A model generated the notes under the pieces. The model did no database searches. It had not been told where the DNA came from and worked only from the letters and a program-made list of their open reading frames with translations. A program made the position numbers and the translations under genes. Below, one piece after another: positions 34,846-43,564 of a stretch of 64,000 nt of DNA; within the stretch, counting starts at the first letter, position 1; every line of letters starts with the position of its first letter. Source of the stretch: Aliarcobacter sp963677205 (GTDB lineage: Bacteria > Campylobacterota > Campylobacteria > Campylobacterales > Arcobacteraceae); NCBI GenBank assembly GCA_963677205.1, contig OY781917.1. One strand, 5' to 3'.

Positions 34846-36246
34846 ATGAATATGATAGAAGAAATGAAAACTAAAAATAAGTTATTAATGATTATGTTAA
34901 TAGCTCAAATTGGTTTTATTAGCATCGGAATTGCTGGAATTAATACCAAAGATAGTTCAATAATTATTATTTTAAATATTATATTTGGTGTTTTATTGGC
35001 ACTTATAAGTTTCCTATTTAGTCGCTCAATTGTAAATGGTTTAAAAAACTTCAATGAATCTTTTGATGAATTCTTAAAATTTATATCTCTAAAAAACAAT
35101 AGATATATCCCAGTTATTGTAAATGGTCATGATGAAATTTCAGAACTTCATAGAAAACTAAATACTATTTCTATTGAATTTGATAATAAATTAAAAGATG
35201 ATATGAAAGTTTTAGGTGAAATTGTAATTACTATGGATAGAGTTGAACAAGGTATTTATGGGTGTAGAATAAAATCTCAGACTTCAAATCCAATGCTTAC
35301 GACACTCAGTCGAACTATAAATCAAATGCTTGATGGTGTTGATGAAAATATGAGAAATTTAGTTAATTTACTAGAACTTTACTCAAAAGATGATTTCCGA
35401 AATCAATTAACTATCAAACCAACACTTAAAGGAGAAATGCTAAAGGTATTAACTAGCATTAATTTTTTAGGAAAAACCTTAGCAACTAATGCACAGAAAG
35501 ATTTAAATAATGGACAAATTCTTGCTCAAAATTCTATAAATATGTCTAATTCTGTAAATTTATTAGTAAAAAAAGCAAATGAACAAGCTACTTCATTGGA
35601 AGAAACAGCTGCTGCAATTGAAGAGATTACAAGTATTACAAGAAATAATTCACAAAATGCTCAAAAAATGTCACAGCTTGGAAATATTGTACAAGGTGCA
35701 GTTACAAATGGACAAAAGCTTGCAACTCAAACTGCCAATTCAATGGATGATATAAATTATGAGGTAAATTCAATAAATGAAGCAATTACAATTATTGATC
35801 AAATTGCTTTTCAAACAAATATTCTTTCATTAAATGCAGCTGTTGAAGCAGCAACGGCAGGAGAAGCTGGAAAAGGATTTGCTGTAGTTGCAGCAGAAGT
35901 AAGAAACTTAGCATCTCGTTCAGCAGAAGCAGCACGTGAGATAAAAGATATAGTTCTAAAAGCTACTCAAAAGGCAAATGAGGGAAAAAATATTAGTGAT
36001 ATTATGATAAAAGATTATGATGAACTAAATTCTAATATAACTCAAACCATTCACATTATGCAAGATGTTAATACTTCTAGTCAAGAACAGATGAAAGGAA
36101 TTGAGCAAATAAATTCAATGATTAATTTGCTAGAGCACGTAACAAATGAAAATGCAAGCCAAGCAAATAATGTTGCTTCAATCTCTTCACAAACACAAAC
36201 AATGGCTGAACAGCTTGTAAATGAAGTAAAAAATAAGAAATTTTAA
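34846..36246 (+). CDS. CetA-like methyl-accepting protein (energy taxis, pair 1)
   Basis: The 466-residue receptor has two adjacent hydrophobic segments (about 12-30 and 36-60) with almost no periplasmic loop. A HAMP-like region and an MCP signalling domain (hairpin tip around 325-360) follow. A receptor without an external sensor followed by a stand-alone PAS gene is the arrangement of Campylobacter CetA/CetB, where CetB's FAD-type PAS passes redox information to CetA. The PAS gene starts 16 nt downstream. Start could be ATG 34846 or 34852. No CheR-docking pentapeptide is present; the C-terminus is VKNKKF. Confidence 0.88.
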   Translation: MNMIEEMKTKNKLLMIMLIAQIGFISIGIAGINTKDSSIIIILNIIFGVLLALISFLFSRSIVNGLKNFNESFDEFLKFISLKNNRYIPVIVNGHDEISELHRKLNTISIEFDNKLKDDMKVLGEIVITMDRVEQGIYGCRIKSQTSNPMLTTLSRTINQMLDGVDENMRNLVNLLELYSKDDFRNQLTIKPTLKGEMLKVLTSINFLGKTLATNAQKDLNNGQILAQNSINMSNSVNLLVKKANEQATSLEETAAAIEEITSITRNNSQNAQKMSQLGNIVQGAVTNGQKLATQTANSMDDINYEVNSINEAITIIDQIAFQTNILSLNAAVEAATAGEAGKGFAVVAAEVRNLASRSAEAAREIKDIVLKATQKANEGKNISDIMIKDYDELNSNITQTIHIMQDVNTSSQEQMKGIEQINSMINLLEHVTNENASQANNVASISSQTQTMAEQLVNEVKNKKF

Positions 36247-36262
36247 TTACTAGGAAAATATT

Positions 36263-36655
36263 ATGGAAAAAGAAACAATATTAGATGAATATACTTTTTT
36301 AGTAAGTGAAACTGATGAAAAAGGAATAATCAAATTTGCAAATAATGATTTTTGTAAAATTGCCGGTTACTCTTTGGAAGAATTAATGGGAAAACCTCAT
36401 AATATGGTAAGACATAATGATATGCCAAAAGTTGCCTTTAAAGATTTATGGGAAACTGTAAAAAAAGGTAATATTTGGACTGGTTATGTTAAAAATGCTA
36501 CAAAAGATGGTGGATATTATTGGGTTTTTGCAACTGTTTATCCATTTGTATCTTGTGATGGAACTAATGGTTATCTAAGTTGTAGGAAAAAAGCATCCGA
36601 TGAAGAGATAAAAATTCATGATAATTTATACAAACAATTAAAAGTTCGGGAATAA
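36263..36655 (+). CDS. CetB-like stand-alone PAS protein (pair 1)
   Basis: The 130-residue protein consists of a single PAS domain of Aer/CetB type: TFLVSETDEKGIIKFANNDFCKIAGYSLEELMGKPHNMVRHNDMPKVAF, then WTGYVKNATKDGGYYWVFATVYPF. In Aer and CetB this fold binds FAD and senses the redox state of the electron transport chain. It has a clear AGGA ribosome binding site and follows the MCP gene by 16 nt, so the pair is an operon. It lacks any transmembrane segment. Flavin binding is inferred from family resemblance. Confidence 0.88.
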   Translation: MEKETILDEYTFLVSETDEKGIIKFANNDFCKIAGYSLEELMGKPHNMVRHNDMPKVAFKDLWETVKKGNIWTGYVKNATKDGGYYWVFATVYPFVSCDGTNGYLSCRKKASDEEIKIHDNLYKQLKVRE

Positions 36656-36679
36656 TATTAATAATTATTTAATAATTTC

Positions 36680-36697
36680 CTCAGATTACTCAGATTT
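36680..36697 (+). promoter_or_regulatory. Tandem 9-bp direct repeat, candidate response-regulator site (copy 2)
   Basis: CTCAGATTACTCAGATTT is identical to 31868-31885. A third degenerate unit, CACAGATTA, follows at 36711-36719. It lies 126 nt before the likely ATG (36806) of the second MCP. A TATAAT at 36775-36780 could be the -10 of an activator-dependent promoter. Confidence 0.65.
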
Positions 36698-36805
36698 AAC
36701 TCACAAATCCCACAGATTAATATTGTAAGCTTTAAATATTGATTTGTATCAAGAGATTATAATAAAAATAATATTATAATGAATAAAAAAATTAAAAGGG
36801 CATTA

Positions 36806-38041
36806 ATGTTTGGTTATATATCTAAAAATGAACTTAAGTTAATTGATGAATATTTTCAACAATATATTAAATTTACTCAGTACAAACAGAACAAATTTGA
36901 TTATGTTGAAAAAACTGGAAATAAAGATCTTGATGAACTTTTTTCTAAATGGAATGAAAAAATACAAGAAACTGATAAATCTATTAAATCAGATATAAAT
37001 GTAATTGGTGAGATTGTATTAACAGCTGATAAAGTAAATCAAGGGATTTTTAAATGTAGAGTAAAATCTGATACAAAAAATCCCATGATTGCAACTCTTA
37101 AAAAAACAATAAATCAAATGCTTAATTCATTAGAAGATAAAATGACTAGATTAGAATCAACGTTGAACTCTTATGCCTCTGATGATTTTAGACCTACCAT
37201 AAATATAGAACCAACGCTTAAAGCTAGAATGCTTGCTGTTATGACAAGTATTAATACTTTAGGTGAAGCATTAAGTAATAATGCTAGAAGCAATTTAGCT
37301 AATGGTGAAACTTTACAAAACAATTCTCATAAAATGAGTATTTCAATGAATAATTTAGCAACAAAAGCAAATGAACAAGCTGCGTCTTTAGAAGAAACAG
37401 CTGCTGCTGTTGAAGAGATTACATCGATTACAAGAAATAATACAGTTAATGCTTCAAAAATGGCAGAACTTGGACAAACAGTAAAAAATTCTGTGGCAAA
37501 TGGTCAAACTTTAGCTTACCAAACTGCAAATTCTATGGAAGAGATTCATAAAAAAGTTGCAGCTATAAATGATTCTATTAATATTATTGATCAAATAGCT
37601 TTCCAAACAAATATTCTCTCTTTAAATGCAGCTGTTGAAGCAGCAACTGCTGGAGAAGCTGGAAAAGGATTTGCAGTTGTTGCAGCGGAAGTAAGAAACC
37701 TTGCATCTCGTTCAGCAGAAGCTGCTAAAGAGATAAAAAATTTGGTTGAAGATGCAAATTCAAAAGCGAATAAAGGGAAAGAAATATCAGATACTATGAT
37801 TAATGGTTATGAAAAATTAAATGAAATTATTTCACAAACTATTCATATAATTGAAGATGTAAGCTCAGCTTCAAAAGAGCAAATGCAAGGTATTGAACAA
37901 ATTAATGTTGCAATTTCAATGCTTGATAAAGTAACTCAAGAAACAGCAAGTGAAGCGAATCACACTGCACAAATTGGAGTTAATGTAGAATCACTTGCAA
38001 AAAAATTAGTTAATGATGCTAATAGTAAAAACTTTAATTAA
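36806..38041 (+). CDS. Soluble CetA-like methyl-accepting protein (energy taxis, pair 2)
   Basis: This is an MCP of about 411 residues with no transmembrane segment. The N-terminal ~150 residues are polar helices and the rest is a signalling domain with the usual hairpin tip (IDQIAFQTNILSLNAAVEAA). It is clearly related to the gene at 34846 (shared ETAAAxEEITSITRNN and C-terminal regions) but lacks its membrane anchor. I prefer ATG 36806, which has AAAAGGG five bases upstream. The alternative ATG at 36779 overlaps a TATAAT and has no ribosome binding site. It is followed by its own PAS gene. It probably forms cytoplasmic arrays or joins membrane ones. Confidence 0.85.
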   Translation: MFGYISKNELKLIDEYFQQYIKFTQYKQNKFDYVEKTGNKDLDELFSKWNEKIQETDKSIKSDINVIGEIVLTADKVNQGIFKCRVKSDTKNPMIATLKKTINQMLNSLEDKMTRLESTLNSYASDDFRPTINIEPTLKARMLAVMTSINTLGEALSNNARSNLANGETLQNNSHKMSISMNNLATKANEQAASLEETAAAVEEITSITRNNTVNASKMAELGQTVKNSVANGQTLAYQTANSMEEIHKKVAAINDSINIIDQIAFQTNILSLNAAVEAATAGEAGKGFAVVAAEVRNLASRSAEAAKEIKNLVEDANSKANKGKEISDTMINGYEKLNEIISQTIHIIEDVSSASKEQMQGIEQINVAISMLDKVTQETASEANHTAQIGVNVESLAKKLVNDANSKNFN

Positions 38042-38060
38042 AAACTAAAAAGGATAATTT

Positions 38061-38450
38061 ATGGCAGCAGGACAAGAAACAGTATTAGACGATTATGCAT
38101 TTTTAGTTAGTGAAACAGATGCTAAAGGAACAATTTTATTTGCAAATGATGATTTTTGTAAAATTGCAGAATATACGCTTGAAGAGTTAATGGGAAAACC
38201 ACATAGTATGGTAAGACATAAAGATATGCCAAAAGCAGCATTTAAATCATTATGGGACACTGTTCAAAAAGGTGAAATTTGGACGGGTTATGTTAAAAAT
38301 GCTACAAAAAGTGGTGGATATTATTGGGTTTTTGCAACGGTTTATCCATTTGAATCATGTGATGGTTCAAAAGGTTATTTATCATGCAGAAGAAAAGCCT
38401 CAGTTGAAGAGATAAATTCTGCAATTCAACTTTATAAAACAATGAGCTAA
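38061..38450 (+). CDS. CetB-like stand-alone PAS protein (pair 2)
   Basis: The 129-residue single PAS domain is closely similar to the product at 36263 (shared LMGKPH, MVRH, DMPK, AFK, WTGYVKNATK and GGYYWVFATVYPF), so it arose by tandem duplication. AAGGATAATTT precedes the ATG, 19 nt after the soluble MCP. It probably binds a flavin and signals to that MCP. A hairpin terminator follows at 38472-38508. Confidence 0.88.
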   Translation: MAAGQETVLDDYAFLVSETDAKGTILFANDDFCKIAEYTLEELMGKPHSMVRHKDMPKAAFKSLWDTVQKGEIWTGYVKNATKSGGYYWVFATVYPFESCDGSKGYLSCRRKASVEEINSAIQLYKTMS

Positions 38451-38471
38451 TTTTTAATTAGTAAATCAAAA

Positions 38472-38508
38472 GACCAAAAATAAATATCTTATGATTTAAT
38501 TTTTGGTC
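38472..38508 (+). terminator. Hairpin after the second MCP-PAS pair
   Basis: GACCAAAAAT (38472-38481) and ATTTTTGGTC (38499-38508) are exact inverted repeats with a 17-nt loop, 22 nt after the stop codon. The stem itself supplies a T-run. Confidence 0.6.
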
Positions 38509-38653
38509 AAACTCTAAATTAACACATTATGACTATTATTTCATAAATGGTCATAAAATTAAACAAAATAATATACTCTTTTCTATTTACAAACAGTCTT
38601 CTCCTACTAATTTTCTGAATGTAACTCAAACGTTTAATAGGATTTGACCATTT

Positions 38654-39523
38654 TTATTTATATAAATTTTTGTTTACAAAATAACAATTATCTAAAAATG
38701 AATTATCTAAAATATATAAAATCAAAATAATCATCAATACAAAAATAGTGATTCCTAAAATATAACCATTTTGAGAGAAACTTCTAAAAATATTTCTATC
38801 TTTATATTTTTTTGTTATCAAAGATGTTTTATTAAATTTTGTCATTACACTATCACAAGCATTTTCACAAAGCCCACATTGAACACATCTCATATCAAAA
38901 CCAGCTTTTATATCAAGATCATCAATAGGACAAATTTTTACACATTTTTCACAACTTATACAACTCTCTTTATCAAAAAACTCAAAAGTCTGTTTTTTCT
39001 CTTGTGGCAAAATTGCACTTACAAAAAAATATGGACATAAAATCGAACAATACCAACCCCTAAAAACTAAAAAAATACTTGTAAATGCAGTAGTTAAAAC
39101 TCCTACAAAAATAGATGCTGTATCAAATTTTGTAAAATTCAAAAATAAATCAAAGGCTGAAGTAAAATATGATATTGTAGAAAAGGCTAAAATAAAAGCG
39201 AAACTAAATACACTTAAAAAAATCAAAAATGGATTTTTAAATTTTAAAGCAATAATTGAGGCTATTGATGATGGGCAAAAATAACCACAAAAGAATCTTG
39301 AAATTGTTAAGTTTAATCCTAATAATAATCCAATAAATAAAGCAACTATTATATAAATGAGCTGATGTGTAGAAGCCTCAAAAGCCATAAATAAAAACTC
39401 AAATCTATGAAACTCAAAGTTAAACATCAAAAAATGAATATTATCAAAACTCAACCATGGAAATAGAATATACAAACAAGATGTTACTAACAAACTTGGT
39501 ACTAAAATCTGTTTTTTTGCCAT
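38654..39523 (-). CDS. NapH/CcoG-like membrane polyferredoxin
   Basis: The 289-residue protein has an N-terminal membrane half with about five helices and the paired motifs FFCGYFCP and GWYCSILCPYF typical of NapH/CcoG/NosR-type iron-sulfur proteins. Two [4Fe-4S] ferredoxin sites follow, CISCEKCVKICP and CVQCGLCENACD (about 188-230), and a last TM helix (about 255-272). It is shorter than full CcoG. It would pass electrons or help assemble the metal centres of the adjacent c-haem membrane complex. Its start lies inside the end of the upstream thioredoxin-like gene (22-nt overlap), giving strong coupling. AAGGA precedes the ATG. Confidence 0.82.
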   Translation of the reverse strand: MAKKQILVPSLLVTSCLYILFPWLSFDNIHFLMFNFEFHRFEFLFMAFEASTHQLIYIIVALFIGLLLGLNLTISRFFCGYFCPSSIASIIALKFKNPFLIFLSVFSFAFILAFSTISYFTSAFDLFLNFTKFDTASIFVGVLTTAFTSIFLVFRGWYCSILCPYFFVSAILPQEKKQTFEFFDKESCISCEKCVKICPIDDLDIKAGFDMRCVQCGLCENACDSVMTKFNKTSLITKKYKDRNIFRSFSQNGYILGITIFVLMIILILYILDNSFLDNCYFVNKNLYK

Positions 39524-39975
39524 AAATCTATCCTTTGTTCAGGTGCTAATGTTCCATTTTCATATAGGTTATTTTTTAAATTATTAATTAATCTATTGAT
39601 AAAATCTTCGTTAAAAGTGTGATACTTTTTTACAAGTTCGCTTTTTTTATCAAAAATCAAAATATAAGGAACACTTTGTGTCACTCCAAACTCTTTTGAA
39701 TCTTCTAAAGAAATAGAGATTATTTTTAAATTTGATGTCTCTTTTATTGAAGTTGGAATATCTTCATCTACAAAAAGTAAAAAAACAGAAATTTCGCTAT
39801 TATTTTTAGCTAAAGAGAGTAAATAATCATTTGTTTTAATACAAACAGGACACCACGAAGTTACAAAGGCAACTACGTTTATTCTATTTTTTTCTAATGA
39901 CTCAAATGAAAAAGAGGTGGCAAAAACCACCCCTTTTAATATCACAAATAGAAAAAAAATTTTAACTATTCTCAT
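39502..39975 (-). CDS. Periplasmic thioredoxin-like protein (TlpA/ResA type)
   Basis: The 157-residue protein has an N-terminal signal (MRIVKIFFLFVILKGVVFA) and a thioredoxin fold with the active site SWCPVC (about residues 40-45) and the cis-Pro region SVPYILIF. Its CPVC centre suggests disulfide reduction, perhaps keeping cytochrome c CxxCH cysteines reduced before haem attachment. Its ATG overlaps the upstream cytochrome gene's stop (ATGA), and its own end overlaps the ferredoxin gene. This strongly supports a role in maturing the complex encoded with it. Confidence 0.82.
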   Translation of the reverse strand: MRIVKIFFLFVILKGVVFATSFSFESLEKNRINVVAFVTSWCPVCIKTNDYLLSLAKNNSEISVFLLFVDEDIPTSIKETSNLKIISISLEDSKEFGVTQSVPYILIFDKKSELVKKYHTFNEDFINRLINNLKNNLYENGTLAPEQRIDLWQKNRF

Positions 39976-41300
39976 TTATTAGCATCTTTTAAAGAAAGAA
40001 TCCAATCTACAAGTATTTTGGCTTCTTCTGCTGACACATCTTGTGCAGGCATAGGAATAACATCGTATTTATTTACACTTCCATATTGCATTGAGTGAAT
40101 TAAAACATCTTTGTTTCTCTCTTTATTTGATACCTCATTATATGCTGGTCCAACTAATTTCACATCCACAGCATGACAAGCTAAACACCCTTTTGATTCA
40201 GCTAAAACCATTGGATTTGTTAAATCTAAAGCTGGTTTATTAGCAAGTTCCTCTTTATATTTTTTATATTCTGCAAGTGATGCTGTCATAAACTCTTCCG
40301 TAGCTTGTGCTTGAAGAGCAAGTGGTTCAGCAAAAGATACAACTCTTACACCTTCTCTTGTTGTTGCCATTAAAAGAATTGATAATAATACAAGTGAAAC
40401 TGCTCTAAGAGCTGATTGGGGAGTTACTATCTCATCATTAAATTTATTTAAAACAAATAAAAATGTAATAATTAAAAGTATTGAAGCAATAAATGGTAAA
40501 TAAATAAATCCAGTATGCATTAAAGCTTCACTAATACGTGCTGTAAACACAAATGGTAATAATGGCATTACAACTATATTTAAAGGAGTTGCAAGTAAAA
40601 ACCATTTTTTACCTTGGCTTATTGCGATTTTTCCTATTTCAACATCACCTTTTTTCACCCATCTAGCACCAATAAATATCAAAACAACACCTGTTGCCAT
40701 AAATGCTGATAAAAAGAAATTTAAAAGTCTAAATCCAGTAACAGGAGTAAACATAATGTCCCAAATATTTTTAATTGTTGCAAAAAGTTCTGGTTGCATA
40801 TAAAGATTTGTCATTGACATAAACACAAAAGGAAGTGTAAAAAACGCTAAAACAGCTGAAATTCCAATTGTTATGTGAAAACCTTTATGATTCTGTAAAG
40901 CATGCCAAGAAAATTTATAAGCATAAGAAAGTAAGAATGCAATAATATTTCCATAAATAATATGTAAAATATGCGGACTAACTTTTAAAATTGCTGTATA
41001 AAAAAATCCAGTAAAAAGTACAGAAATCACGAGTAAAGGAGCAACTCCCCATAAAGCACCCATATTTTCTGAAACTGTTGTATAGTTTGTCATTCTATAG
41101 GCAAACTTATCGTAGTTTGAATCTTTTTTGAATACTCCAACAATATTATAAATAACAGAAGCAGTTGAAGCTCCTATTAACATATAAATAAAACAGATAT
41201 GAACAACAAAAACAATAATTCCCAAAATACTAAAAAACTCTAAAGGAAGCCCTAAAGTTGGCGTAATTAATGGAATATCAAATGGTAATTTCCAATTCAT
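39972..41300 (-). CDS. Multi-TM protein with C-terminal c-type haem (subunit 2)
   Basis: The 442-residue protein has about eight hydrophobic helices (from about 20 to 330) followed by a small cytochrome c domain with CLACH at 372-376 and a likely Met ligand in MPAQ. The membrane part carries histidines within helices (VVHICFIYMLIGAS, FSWHALQNHKG) that could bind b-haem. The architecture loosely resembles the CydA superfamily. It starts at an ATGA overlap with the upstream, similarly built gene, so the two form one complex. Most likely a membrane oxidoreductase passing electrons between quinone and c-haem. The acceptor is unknown. Confidence 0.75.
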   Translation of the reverse strand: MNWKLPFDIPLITPTLGLPLEFFSILGIIVFVVHICFIYMLIGASTASVIYNIVGVFKKDSNYDKFAYRMTNYTTVSENMGALWGVAPLLVISVLFTGFFYTAILKVSPHILHIIYGNIIAFLLSYAYKFSWHALQNHKGFHITIGISAVLAFFTLPFVFMSMTNLYMQPELFATIKNIWDIMFTPVTGFRLLNFFLSAFMATGVVLIFIGARWVKKGDVEIGKIAISQGKKWFLLATPLNIVVMPLLPFVFTARISEALMHTGFIYLPFIASILLIITFLFVLNKFNDEIVTPQSALRAVSLVLLSILLMATTREGVRVVSFAEPLALQAQATEEFMTASLAEYKKYKEELANKPALDLTNPMVLAESKGCLACHAVDVKLVGPAYNEVSNKERNKDVLIHSMQYGSVNKYDVIPMPAQDVSAEEAKILVDWILSLKDANK

Positions 41301-42691
41301 TTTATAACTCCTTTAGCATTTATAGATTTTATATAAGCTGCAAGTGCATCTTTTTCAGCTTCAGTTCCAACAAATGGAGGCATGTAAGGTGTTCCAGCAC
41401 CTGGAAGATTATTTAACCTATTTCTAATTGCATCATGTGACCAACCAGCTGTTAGTCCTTTTAGTCCATTAATACCATTTTGAGTGTGACAAATTCGACA
41501 CTCTATTTGGAAAATTGATTTTCCAACTTCTAAAATATTTGATTTATCTTCTTTTACAACTTTTTTATCATCATCTAAAAAAACTGCATGTTTTAAAATA
41601 CCAACTTTATTTAAATAAGGTACATCTGTAACTCTAATTCCATTTGAATACATATAGTTATAAATCAAAAATGGTTTTCGAATAAACTCTCTAACTCTCT
41701 CTTCATATCCCCAAAGTACTAAAAATCCAGCAACCATTAAACTAGCTGCAATATAAGGCATTCTTTTTGGAGAGAAATATGCAATAATAGTTGTAATAAC
41801 AATTGAGCCACCAACTCCAATAGCCATAAGATACATTAAATCAAATCTATCTGCAAAAGCTCTAGTCATTACAGCTGTTGGAATCATTGAAAGTGCTGCT
41901 GCTGGAATTTCTGTATAATACCAATATCCAAAAATAGCACTAATAGGCACTGTAATCATCATGATTCCAGCTAAAAATTTAACAAGTCTTGCTTTTGCTT
42001 CTTTATCCTCTTCATTTTTTGAGAAAGTTCCAATTATCCAAGTCCACATAATGGCAAGAGCTGCTGCAAAAGCTATTGATGTAAATGTTCTAAATGCAAG
42101 TGAAGGCCACCAAGTTGGGTTAAATAAAGCATTGTTGTAGTTTACATTCCCAGGGTAAACTTCAGGGTCAACCCAAGGTTGTCCATCAAAATTTGGAGTT
42201 AACATAAATGCTAAAATTGCAGTGATAATTACCATTGTAAGCCAAGAAGAAATAGCATAATAAACACCAATTCTTACAGTTTTTGCTCTTCCTTCTGGTG
42301 TTTCTTGATTCTTTTTCCAACTCATAAATAGTAAAAGTAAAAGTACAACTTCAAAGTTAAATACAATCCACTCTATAAACCATTTCCAAAAAAATACTCT
42401 AATAAGCCCACCTATTGCATTTGGACTTAAAATATTGGCATGTATCCACATACCAATTCCAGTTAAAGCTCCAACTGATGTAGAAATAATAAAAAACACC
42501 ATAACAACTTTAAATGTTAAGTTATATGCTGCCATATCGTTTTTCTTATTTGCCCACCAAGCCATAGCCGCAAGTACAACAGATCCACCAACTGCTCCTC
42601 CATGAGATACAAAAACATGTATAATTGCATTTATTGCCATTAACATTCTTTGACCTATAAAAGGCATCTCAAAAATGGGGTAATCAAACAT
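41297..42691 (-). CDS. CydA-like multi-TM protein with C-terminal c-type haem (subunit 1)
   Basis: I place the start at ATG 42691 because GGGAGGA is eight bases upstream; the TTG two codons earlier is too close to it. The 464-residue protein has about eight helices. IIHVFVSHG early and EWIVFNFEVVLLLLLFMSW later recall CydA's haem-ligand and two-Glu helices. The C-terminal domain has CRICH (398-402) and a likely Met ligand in PYMPPF. Cytochrome bd-like proteins with a C-terminal c-haem occur in the OR-C family, but I cannot confirm membership. With the next three genes it makes a compact respiratory operon preceded by a dedicated regulator. Confidence 0.75.
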   Translation of the reverse strand: MFDYPIFEMPFIGQRMLMAINAIIHVFVSHGGAVGGSVVLAAMAWWANKKNDMAAYNLTFKVVMVFFIISTSVGALTGIGMWIHANILSPNAIGGLIRVFFWKWFIEWIVFNFEVVLLLLLFMSWKKNQETPEGRAKTVRIGVYYAISSWLTMVIITAILAFMLTPNFDGQPWVDPEVYPGNVNYNNALFNPTWWPSLAFRTFTSIAFAAALAIMWTWIIGTFSKNEEDKEAKARLVKFLAGIMMITVPISAIFGYWYYTEIPAAALSMIPTAVMTRAFADRFDLMYLMAIGVGGSIVITTIIAYFSPKRMPYIAASLMVAGFLVLWGYEERVREFIRKPFLIYNYMYSNGIRVTDVPYLNKVGILKHAVFLDDDKKVVKEDKSNILEVGKSIFQIECRICHTQNGINGLKGLTAGWSHDAIRNRLNNLPGAGTPYMPPFVGTEAEKDALAAYIKSINAKGVIK

Positions 42692-42798
42692 ACCCAAATC
42701 CTCCCTATATTTTTATTTGCTTGTGCAGATGCTATTTTAATGCTACTTTGTTAATTGTTCGTTTGTAATTTTTTATTATTTTAAGAGGATAAAGAAGT

Positions 42799-43464
42799 TT
42801 ATTTGATATTTATTTTATAACCATTTACTCGGCTTGAGCTTATAATATCATTACCTAAAAGTTGTCTGATTTTATGAATATGAAAACGAATTACTCCCAT
42901 TTTAGAGTTACTATTTGCAGGATATGCTCCTTTTTCTAAACTTTGCGTTGAGACATAATATCCTCTAAATTTTAATAAATAATCAAGGATTAATAAAGCT
43001 TTGTCACCTAAAATTATTTCGTCTTTATTTTTTAATACTTTTTTATTGAAAATCTCATATTTTGTATTTTCTTTTAAAATTATTGAGTCTGTATATACTT
43101 TATATTGTCTTCTAATCAAAGCTTTTATTCTTAATACGATTTCATCTTCATCAATATTTCTAATTACGCATTCATCACAACCTGATAAAAAAGATGGCTT
43201 GATTATATTTGGAATTGAAGCAATTACCATTTTCATTGTAATATCTTTATAATCATTTAAAAGCTGAATTAATTGAAACCTTGGGAGTGATTTTTCATTT
43301 ATATTTATCAAATATAAATCATATAAATTATTATAAATACACTCTAAAAATTCACTATTATTACAGCAAATATCCACATAAAAATCATTATTTTTTAAGA
43401 TTTCAATAATTTGAGAGATTGAACTATCATTACTTTCTAAAACTAAAATTTTTACGGCTTTCAA
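42799..43464 (-). CDS. OmpR-like regulator with degenerate receiver domain
   Basis: I prefer TTG 43464, which has GGAG six bases upstream; the upstream TTG at 43476 has none. The ~221-residue protein has a receiver-like domain in which the acidic pair reads LESND and the phospho-acceptor Asp position reads LININEK (Asn instead of Asp). Classical phosphorylation is therefore unlikely. The C-terminal winged helix (ILGDKALLILDYLLKFRGYYVSTQSL, MGVIRFHIHKIRQLL, SRVNGYKINIK) is intact. It lies 107 nt upstream of the c-haem operon on the same strand and probably regulates it, by phosphorylation-independent signals. Confidence 0.82.
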   Translation of the reverse strand: MKAVKILVLESNDSSISQIIEILKNNDFYVDICCNNSEFLECIYNNLYDLYLININEKSLPRFQLIQLLNDYKDITMKMVIASIPNIIKPSFLSGCDECVIRNIDEDEIVLRIKALIRRQYKVYTDSIILKENTKYEIFNKKVLKNKDEIILGDKALLILDYLLKFRGYYVSTQSLEKGAYPANSNSKMGVIRFHIHKIRQLLGNDIISSSRVNGYKINIK

Positions 43465-43564
43465 TGTTTTCTCCAAGTTTACAGTTGGAGTATTTTAGAA
43501 AAAATCTATTAATTATCTGTTAGTTAAACAAGATATAATTCCTAAATTTATTAAAAGATTTAAA

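Noticed and set aside
31868..36697. The two CTCAGATT repeats as part of a CRISPR-like or IS-end array
   Set aside because: Only two loci, 4.8 kb apart, with conserved promoter-like flanks and no spacers, cas genes or transposase. A regulatory site explains them better.
31868..36779. Identical 99-nt distance from both 18-bp sites to downstream ATGs
   Set aside because: The ATG at 36779 has no ribosome binding site and overlaps a TATAAT. The better start is 36806, so the equal distance is probably coincidence, although the 37-nt inner spacing is real.
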